A DNA stretch of 64,000 bases from Corynebacterium incognita. Lineage in GTDB: Bacteria; Actinomycetota; Actinomycetes; Mycobacteriales; Mycobacteriaceae. Below, one piece after another: positions 58,316 to 64,000 of the stretch. The stretch spans positions 868,001-932,000 of the forward strand of contig NZ_CP059404.1 in the NCBI RefSeq assembly GCF_014217255.1. Direction: 5' to 3'. Position 1 is the first letter of the stretch, and every line of letters begins with the position of its first letter. The translations under genes and the position numbers were made by a program. The notes beneath the pieces are model-generated. The model made no database searches, had not been told where the DNA came from, and was given only the letters and a program-made list of their open reading frames with translations.

Positions 58316-60741
58316 GCACGCCCCACGACGGCAACCCGGCGGATCCTGCCGACCGCACTGCAGCGACGTCGCCAAGCGAACCGGCGGCCGAGGACTCCAG
58401 CACGGGCACCGAGGCGGTGTTATTCGACCCTTTCGCCGATGACGATGACCCGGTGACCGCGCCCACGGGCATCCAGACTAAGGACCCGGACAACCTTGCG
58501 GCGCTGCTGGAGGATCTGGGCAAGCTGCGCGATCAGTCGCTGCAGGAGACGTCGCAGAACGACCTGGCCGGGCAGGAAGACACCTCCACCCGGGCGCGCC
58601 GCGCCGCGCTGGATACGTTCCGCAAGCGGCGCCGCCACCGCCGCCAGGGTCGCTTCGTGGCCGACGGCATGGTCAACCTCCCCTACCTCGTGCCCAAAGA
58701 GCCCGAGGATGCGCTTATCGACGCCGCGAAGGTGGCGCAGGACAAACACATCTCGCCACCGCAATTGACGCAGGGCGACGTGGTGGCGGGCCAATACGAG
58801 ATCATGGGCGTACTCGCCCACGGCGGCATGGGCTGGATCTACCTGGCCGAGGACAAGTTTGTGTCCAACCGCGTGGTGGTACTCAAGGGAATGCAGGCCC
58901 AAACCAACAAGGACGAACAAGCCGCCGCGGAGGCGGAGCGGGAGTTTCTGGCGGACATCACGCACCCGGGTATCGTCAAGATTTTCAACTTCATCGACGA
59001 CCCCCGGGTGCCCGGCGGGTTCATTGTGATGGAGTACGTTGGCGGGCCGTCGCTACGCCACCGCCGCAACGAGGAAGCCAACCGTTTGCTTCCGATCGAC
59101 ATCGCCATCGGCTACGTCCTGGAGATCCTCCCGGCCCTGGACTATCTGCACTCGCGCGGGGTGGTCTACAACGACCTCAAGCCGGACAACATCATCGTGA
59201 CCGAGGACCAGGTCAAGCTCATTGACCTGGGCGCGGTCTCGGGCATCGATGCCTTCGGTTTCATTTACGGCACCCGCGGCTACCAGGCCCCCGAGGTTTC
59301 CTCCGACGGGCCTTCAGTGGCCAGTGATATCTACACGGTCGGCCGCACGTTGGCGGCGCTGACACTGCGGCTGCCCACCGTCGATGGCGCGTACGCCCCC
59401 GGCCTCCCCAACCCTTCGCAAGAACCAGACCTGCGCCGTCACCTGTCGTTTTACCGGCTGCTGCTGCGCTGCACCCACCCGGACAGAGACAAGCGCTTTA
59501 AGTCAGTGGCGGAGCTGCGCACCCAGTTGTACGGAGTGCTCCGTGAGGTCATTGCGGAACGCGACGGGCGGCAGTTCCCGGCGCAGCACTCACTATTTTC
59601 CCCGCAGCGCACCACCTTTGGCACCAAGCACCTGGTGTTCCGCACGGACCAGCTAATCGACGGCATCCACCGCACGGTGCGCATCACCGCGCCGGAGGTG
59701 GTCTCCGCGCTGCCCATCCCACTGCTCGATCACGACGACGTGGGCGCCCCACTCATGCAGGGCGCCTCCTACGCCGAGCCGCAGGAAGCCCTGGAAACCT
59801 TCCGCCAGGCGATGACCACGCCGAAGTACGCCGAAAGCGCCGAAATCCCCTTCGGCGTGGTGCGCACGATGCTGGATCTCGGTTATACGGGACAGGCCCG
59901 GGAATGGTTGGACTCGTTGACCACCAAGCTGGGCAATGATTGGCGATACCATTGGTATTCCGGACTCGCCGAGCTCATGCGCGATAACTACGCGCAGGCG
60001 CAGAAGGATTTCGCGGTGACACTGTCACTGCTCCCGGGCGAGCCTGCCCCAAAGTTGGCGCTTGCGGCGGTGAACGAACTGCTGCTGCAGCAACTTTCCC
60101 TCAACGAGGCTGAGTTGATCTCCCTGCGGTTGGCGCGCGCCACCTCCGGTCTGGCGGAGAACCTGGCGGATCTGGATAACTCGGACTTCGATGACGATGA
60201 GTCCTTCTGGAACCACGTCACGACGGACCCGGAGCGTTTGCGTTTTAACTCGATGCGGCTTTACGGCCTGGTGTGGTTGGCCAATCCAAGCACGGTGTCC
60301 TCGGCCTTCGGCTTGGCGCGGCAGCTGCGCGCGGAGCAGCAACTGGAGCTGGCGGTGATGACGTTGGATAAGGTTCCCAATGCTTCGCGGCATTACCGCA
60401 TGGCGCGTCTGACCAGCATCCTGCAGCTGATTAGTCAGGACCTCACGGAGTCCCGGATTCGCCGCGCGGCCCGCCGCTTGGAGGAGATTCCTACGAACGA
60501 GCCGCGCTTCCTGCAGATCAAGATCGCGGTGCTGTCCGCGGGGCTGAACTTCCTGCGCGACGCCAGCGTGGACGCGGCGGCGAGCCCCAACGATCTGTTT
60601 GAGTACGCGTTCACCCAGGACGGGATCCGTTACGGCCTGGCGGACACGCTGCGCGATCTCGCCCGTCAGGCCCCCTTCAGCCGTCACCGCTACGAGCTGG
60701 TGGACCTAGCCAACAAGGTCCGCCCAGTTACGCTCTACTAG
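58312..60741 (+). CDS. pknG: Serine/threonine protein kinase G
   Basis: PknG phosphorylates OdhI (GarA in mycobacteria), which then stops inhibiting 2-oxoglutarate dehydrogenase. The 809-residue product starts at GTG 58312. The kinase domain (about residues 160-420) has YEIMGVLAHGGMGWIYLAED from Tyr162, VLKGM with the ATP lysine, the catalytic VVYNDLKPDNIIV and LIDLGAVSG. The C-terminal half is TPR-like (YTGQAREWLDSLTTKLGNDW... NYAQAQKDFAVTLSL). The N-terminal rubredoxin-type CxxCG motifs of M. tuberculosis PknG are absent, as in C. glutamicum. It is the last gene of the glnX operon. Confidence 0.95.
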   Translation: MSTPHDGNPADPADRTAATSPSEPAAEDSSTGTEAVLFDPFADDDDPVTAPTGIQTKDPDNLAALLEDLGKLRDQSLQETSQNDLAGQEDTSTRARRAALDTFRKRRRHRRQGRFVADGMVNLPYLVPKEPEDALIDAAKVAQDKHISPPQLTQGDVVAGQYEIMGVLAHGGMGWIYLAEDKFVSNRVVVLKGMQAQTNKDEQAAAEAEREFLADITHPGIVKIFNFIDDPRVPGGFIVMEYVGGPSLRHRRNEEANRLLPIDIAIGYVLEILPALDYLHSRGVVYNDLKPDNIIVTEDQVKLIDLGAVSGIDAFGFIYGTRGYQAPEVSSDGPSVASDIYTVGRTLAALTLRLPTVDGAYAPGLPNPSQEPDLRRHLSFYRLLLRCTHPDRDKRFKSVAELRTQLYGVLREVIAERDGRQFPAQHSLFSPQRTTFGTKHLVFRTDQLIDGIHRTVRITAPEVVSALPIPLLDHDDVGAPLMQGASYAEPQEALETFRQAMTTPKYAESAEIPFGVVRTMLDLGYTGQAREWLDSLTTKLGNDWRYHWYSGLAELMRDNYAQAQKDFAVTLSLLPGEPAPKLALAAVNELLLQQLSLNEAELISLRLARATSGLAENLADLDNSDFDDDESFWNHVTTDPERLRFNSMRLYGLVWLANPSTVSSAFGLARQLRAEQQLELAVMTLDKVPNASRHYRMARLTSILQLISQDLTESRIRRAARRLEEIPTNEPRFLQIKIAVLSAGLNFLRDASVDAAASPNDLFEYAFTQDGIRYGLADTLRDLARQAPFSRHRYELVDLANKVRPVTLY

Positions 60742-60824
60742 GCGGTTTTCCTTCCAGCTGGCTGTTTTTCCTTACGGGTGGTTGTTTTTCCTTACGGGTA
60801 GTTGTTTAAATTTAGTTAAACAAC
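60741..60824. repeat. 20-nt tandem repeat and palindrome between pknG and ackA
   Basis: Three adjacent 20-nt units (60741-60760, 60761-60780, 60781-60800) share TGTTTTTCCTTACGGGTG with decay in the first, and a fourth starts with GTTGTTT. GTTGTTTAA-ATTTAG-TTAAACAAC (60801-60824) is a perfect 9-bp hairpin that covers the ackA stop codon (60812-60814). It is the whole spacer between two convergent genes and may end transcription on both sides. Confidence 0.75.
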
Positions 60825-62035
60825 CCTGCTTCGCGGGCCATGTCGCCAATAACGGTGGCCTTCTGGGCGATGGCGAGCTCCTCGTTGGTGGGGACCACAA
60901 ATACCTTGACCGGGGAGTCCGCAGTGGAGATCATGCGGGGCTCCTTGGAGCGCACTAGGTTAGCTTCCTTGTCGAAGTGGATGCCGTACATGTCCAGGTT
61001 GTACAGGGAGTCCTGGCGCACCTCGGTGTCGTTTTCACCAACGCCGGCGGTGAACGTGATGGCGTCCACGCGCCCCAGAGCGATCATGTAGGAACCGATG
61101 AAGCGACGCAATTGGTGAATGTAGATGTTGTACGCCAGCCACGCGTCCTGGTCTTCCTCATCAATCATGCGGCGCAACTCACGGAAGTCGTTGACCCCGG
61201 AGAGGCCCTTCACACCGGACTCACGGTTGAGCAGGTTGTCGATCTCATCGATGGACATGCCTGCCTCGCGGACGAGATGGAAGATGATGCCCGGGTCAAT
61301 GTCACCGGAACGGGTGCCCATGGCCAGGCCTGCCAGCGGGGTCAGGCCCATCGAAGTGTCGATGGCGCGGCCGTTGGCAATCGCCGCTGCCGACGCACCG
61401 TTGCCCAGGTGCAGTGTGATCTGCCGGGTATGGTTCGGGTCGCGGCCTAGCAGGCCGGGGACCTGTTGCGACACGAACTCGTGGGAGGTGCCGTGGAAGC
61501 CATAGCGTCGGATGTCGTATTCCGAGGCCACTTCCCTATTGATGGCATATAGCGCAGCCGCCGGCGGCATCTGGTTAAAGAACGCAGTGTCGAACACCGC
61601 GACGTGCGGGATGTCCGGCAACAGAGCGCGGGCCACGCGGATACCGTCCAGGTTCGCCGGATTGTGCAGCGGGGCCAGCGGGATGAGGTCCTCAATCATG
61701 GACTCGATTTGGTCCATGATGAGCTGCGGTTCGCTGAACAGGCGGCCACCGTGCACGACGCGGTGACCCACCGCGGTGACCTCCACGTCGGTGGGGCCCA
61801 CGCCATGGTCGTGCATGATGCCGAACGCGCGCTCTAAGCCGTCCGCGTGCGTGGGAATGGGGAGCTCCTCGCGGATTTCCTCGCCGCGCACCTTCACGGT
61901 GATGGCGCCTAGCGGTTCCCCTACCTGCTCCACCAGGCCGGAGACCTCCGGCTTGTCAGTGGCGCTTTGATTCGGGTCTACCAGTTGGAATTTGATGGAA
62001 GACGATCCGGAATTGAGGACGAGAACGAAAGCCAT
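60812..62035 (-). CDS. ackA: Acetate kinase
   Basis: AckA interconverts acetate and acetyl phosphate with ATP. The 407-residue product begins [15 protein letters not shown], has VGHRVVHGG near residue 108, [16 protein letters not shown] near 150, [11 protein letters not shown] near 180, [12 protein letters not shown] near 209 and [24 protein letters not shown] near 226, all diagnostic ASKHA motifs. The ATG at 62035 directly follows the pta stop with zero gap. In C. glutamicum pta-ackA is controlled by RamA, RamB and GlxR; no site is claimed here. Confidence 0.97.
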   Translation of the reverse strand: MAFVLVLNSGSSSIKFQLVDPNQSATDKPEVSGLVEQVGEPLGAITVKVRGEEIREELPIPTHADGLERAFGIMHDHGVGPTDVEVTAVGHRVVHGGRLFSEPQLIMDQIESMIEDLIPLAPLHNPANLDGIRVARALLPDIPHVAVFDTAFFNQMPPAAALYAINREVASEYDIRRYGFHGTSHEFVSQQVPGLLGRDPNHTRQITLHLGNGASAAAIANGRAIDTSMGLTPLAGLAMGTRSGDIDPGIIFHLVREAGMSIDEIDNLLNRESGVKGLSGVNDFRELRRMIDEEDQDAWLAYNIYIHQLRRFIGSYMIALGRVDAITFTAGVGENDTEVRQDSLYNLDMYGIHFDKEANLVRSKEPRMISTADSPVKVFVVPTNEELAIAQKATVIGDMAREAGLFN

Positions 62036-63421
62036 TTATGAAACACCGCCAGCCTGGATAGCGGTAATGGCCACAGTGTTGACGATGTCTGCAATGGTGG
62101 CGCCGCGGGAGAGGTCGTTGACCGGCTTGTTCAGTCCCTGCAGGATAGGGCCCACGGCCAGGGCGCCGCCGGTGCGCTGCGCGGTCTTGTAGCCGATGTT
62201 GCCTGCCTCCAGATCCGGGAAAATGAACACGGTAGCCTGGCCCGCGACCTCGGATTCCGGCATCTTCTTCGCAGCGACGCCCGCGTCCACGGCGGCGTCG
62301 AACTGCAGCGGGCCGTCGACCTTGAGCTCCGGGTCCAGCTCGCGGGCCTTGGCCAGGGCGGCCACCGCGCGGTCCACGTCCGGGCCGGTTCCGGAGGTGC
62401 CGGTGGAATAGGACAGCATGGCCACACGCGGGTCGATGCCGAACTGGGACGCGGTCTTGGCGGAAACGGCGGCGATTTCGCCGAGCTGCTCAGCGGTCGG
62501 GTTCGGGTTCACCGCGCAGTCGCCGAAAGCCCACAGGCGCCCCGGCATGACCATGAGGAAGATGGAGGACACGACCGACGAACCCGGCGCGGTTTTGATG
62601 ATCTGGAAGGAGGGCTTGATGGTGTGTGCGGTGGTGTGCGCGGCGCCAGACACCATGCCGTCGGCGATGCCCTTGTGCACCATCATGGTGCCGAAGTAGG
62701 AGATGTCCTGCATGGTCTCGCGGGCCTGCTCGATGGTCACGCCCTTCTTCTTGCGCAGTTCAGCGAAGTCCGCGGCGAATTCCTCGGTGTACTTCGAGTC
62801 CAGATGGTTGATGATCGTGGCCTTGGACAGATCCAAGCCGAGCTCGGCGGCGCGGGCGTTGATGGATTCCGGCTCGCCCAGGATGGTGAGCTTGACGACG
62901 TCGTCTGCCAACAGCTGGTGTGCGGCCTGCAGGATGCGATCGTCATCGCCTTCCGGCAAAACGATATGGGAGCCGGCGGCCTTGGCCTGCGCCAGCAGCT
63001 GGTGCTCGAAGACCGGCGCGGACATCACGGGCGCCAGCTCGGCAGCAGCGGATTCGAGCGCCGCCTTAAACTCTGGTGCCTTGTCCACCAGCCCGGAGCC
63101 GGTGGCAGTGCCCAGCACGGTCGCCTGCAGCGCCTCAGACTCTTCGACGGCGAGAGCGACGGCATCGCCGACGGTGTCCTCCGGGGTGACGATAATGAGC
63201 CCCGCGCCGAGCGCGGCGGCAATCTCAGCGTCGCGGTGGAGATTGCCCGAACCCACAAACAGCTCCGCAGAAGCATCTGCGGAGCTGTTAAGAATGGCGG
63301 CGATGTCGGTGGAGTCCAGGCGACGAACACCCAGGTTGAGGGCGGAGGCGAGGGCCTCTACGTCGACGCCTTCGAAGCTACGATTGGCTACGGTGAGGAC
63401 GATGGACGGAGTATCGGTCAT
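62036..63421 (-). CDS. pta: Phosphate acetyltransferase
   Basis: Pta interconverts acetyl-CoA and acetyl phosphate. The 461-residue product from ATG 63421 has an N-terminal DRTGG-type domain (about residues 1-130) and the PTA_PTB catalytic domain (about 140-461) with HIVLPEGDDDRILQAAHQLL near 150, KGIADGMVSGAAHTTAHTIKPSFQIIKTAPG near 245 and MLSYSTGTSGTGPDVDRAVAAL near 340. It is shorter than E. coli Pta, as is usual in actinobacteria. It is the first gene of the pta-ackA operon and diverges from the reductase gene. Confidence 0.96.
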   Translation of the reverse strand: MTDTPSIVLTVANRSFEGVDVEALASALNLGVRRLDSTDIAAILNSSADASAELFVGSGNLHRDAEIAAALGAGLIIVTPEDTVGDAVALAVEESEALQATVLGTATGSGLVDKAPEFKAALESAAAELAPVMSAPVFEHQLLAQAKAAGSHIVLPEGDDDRILQAAHQLLADDVVKLTILGEPESINARAAELGLDLSKATIINHLDSKYTEEFAADFAELRKKKGVTIEQARETMQDISYFGTMMVHKGIADGMVSGAAHTTAHTIKPSFQIIKTAPGSSVVSSIFLMVMPGRLWAFGDCAVNPNPTAEQLGEIAAVSAKTASQFGIDPRVAMLSYSTGTSGTGPDVDRAVAALAKARELDPELKVDGPLQFDAAVDAGVAAKKMPESEVAGQATVFIFPDLEAGNIGYKTAQRTGGALAVGPILQGLNKPVNDLSRGATIADIVNTVAITAIQAGGVS

Positions 63422-63621
63422 GGCGGGTAGACCTTCCTGTTGTGGCCGATGGAAACACCTCCACTTTAGCGCGACTTTCATGCTATTCGCTGAGGGTTTT
63501 TGTCCCTGCGTAGAATGAAAATCGACACTGTCTACATTTTCCCACTATATTTACGGGCTTAATTGCCTTTTAATTTTTGACACTGCCCCCGATCTTCAAG
63601 TTGTAAAGGACTTATTCTTCT

Positions 63622-64000
63622 ATGAATGCACCGTTGCGCGTTGCAGTTGTTGGATCCGGTCCGGCCGGTATTTATGCCTCCGATCTCCTGGTCAAGTCTG
63701 ACGTCGATGTTCAGATTGACCTGTTTGAGAAGATGCCGACCCCCTTCGGCCTCATCCGCTACGGCGTCGCACCGGATCACCCACGCATCAAGGGTATCGT
63801 GCAGTCCCTGCATAACGTGATGGAGAAGGAAGAGATCCGCTTCCTGGGCAACATCGAGATCGGCCGCGACATCACCGTGGAAGAGATGAAGGAGTACTAC
63901 GACGCCATTATCTTCGCCACCGGCTCCACCGCGGATAAGGTACTGGACCTGCCGGGGTCGGATCTGTACGGCAACTTCGGCGCCGCAGAGTTCGTGGGCT
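63622..64000 (+). CDS. fpr: Ferredoxin/adrenodoxin-type NADP reductase (5' part)
   Basis: The frame is open to the end of the window, showing 126 residues. The start MNAPLRVAVVGSGPAGIYASDLL contains the FAD dinucleotide motif GSGPAG, followed by VQIDLFEKMPTPFGLIRYGVAPDHPRIKGIV, the hallmark of adrenodoxin reductase-like FprA, and YYDAIIFATGSTADK. The enzyme moves electrons between NADPH and ferredoxin. ATG 63622 has AAAGGA 11 nt upstream. It diverges from pta-ackA with a 200-bp gap that is relatively AT-rich. Confidence 0.92.
   Translation, partial: MNAPLRVAVVGSGPAGIYASDLLVKSDVDVQIDLFEKMPTPFGLIRYGVAPDHPRIKGIVQSLHNVMEKEEIRFLGNIEIGRDITVEEMKEYYDAIIFATGSTADKVLDLPGSDLYGNFGAAEFVG

Noticed and set aside
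63422-63621. RamA/RamB/GlxR operators between pta and the reductase gene
   Set aside because: These regulators act on pta-ackA in C. glutamicum, but I could not find sequences close enough to their consensus to report sites.

Overview
The window is chromosomal DNA from a high-GC Corynebacterium. The genus call rests on the tiny porin pair PorH/PorA next to a groEL2-type chaperonin and PPK2, the glnX-glnH-pknG operon, and gene orders that are also known from Mycobacterium tuberculosis: the dacB-tilS-hpt-ftsH-fol-DUF3180-DUF6779-DUF2520-panC block diverging from ppa, and the DUF3263/LytR_C - def - Rv0428c-like - xthA block. The species is not determined. I see no rRNA, tRNA, CRISPR array, prophage or intact insertion sequence.

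Layout. 1-4.1 kb: the 3' end of an FAD/Fe-S (D-lactate dehydrogenase type) oxidoreductase, a low-GC interval with a 37-residue membrane microprotein lying between copies of a repeat, a DHA2 drug exporter and a lipoprotein. 4.1-10.3 kb: lysS, a Tat-exported PhoX phosphatase with a PHO-box-like upstream site, and a gluconate uptake/phosphorylation pair (gntP, gntK) with visibly lower GC. 10.4-21.2 kb: one long minus-strand operon of 12 genes running from dacB through tilS, hpt, ftsH and folate biosynthesis (folE, folP, folB, folK) to a degenerate PanC-like gene, mostly joined by ATGA overlaps. 21.3-30.7 kb: ppa, a DUF559-type nuclease-fold protein, a rhodanese, a MarR regulator directly abutting a 1322-residue Pls/PosA-type amino-acid polymer synthetase, a metallophosphoesterase and PPK2. 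30.8-38.9 kb: porA, porH, groEL with two CIRCE operators, an OPT transporter and two tandem M20 peptidases.

38.9-45.5 kb holds a complete Mrp cation/proton antiporter operon with fused A and B subunits (A-B, C, D, E, F, G). 45.5-55.7 kb carries a GT87 glycosyltransferase, a YbdK-type glutamate-cysteine ligase family protein, the LytR_C/DUF3263 pair, def, a CG3035-like protein, xthA, cardiolipin synthase, an ABC-2 export pair and a Nudix hydrolase. 55.7-60.7 kb is glnX-glnH-pknG, which in C. glutamicum couples extracellular amino-acid sensing to control of 2-oxoglutarate dehydrogenase through OdhI. The window ends with pta-ackA and the start of a ferredoxin/adrenodoxin-type NADP reductase.

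Two things stand out. First, the Pls-like synthetase: its three C-terminal membrane/beta-helix modules match the poly-epsilon-lysine synthetase plan, and its binding-pocket residues as I read them (D-A-E-S-I-G-T-V-V-K) resemble a lysine code. Second, at least 14 genes have a TANNNT -10 hexamer ending 6-8 nt before the start codon, which points to widespread leaderless transcription and includes one divergent pair (DUF3263/def) whose two -10 boxes overlap inside a 16-bp intergenic region.
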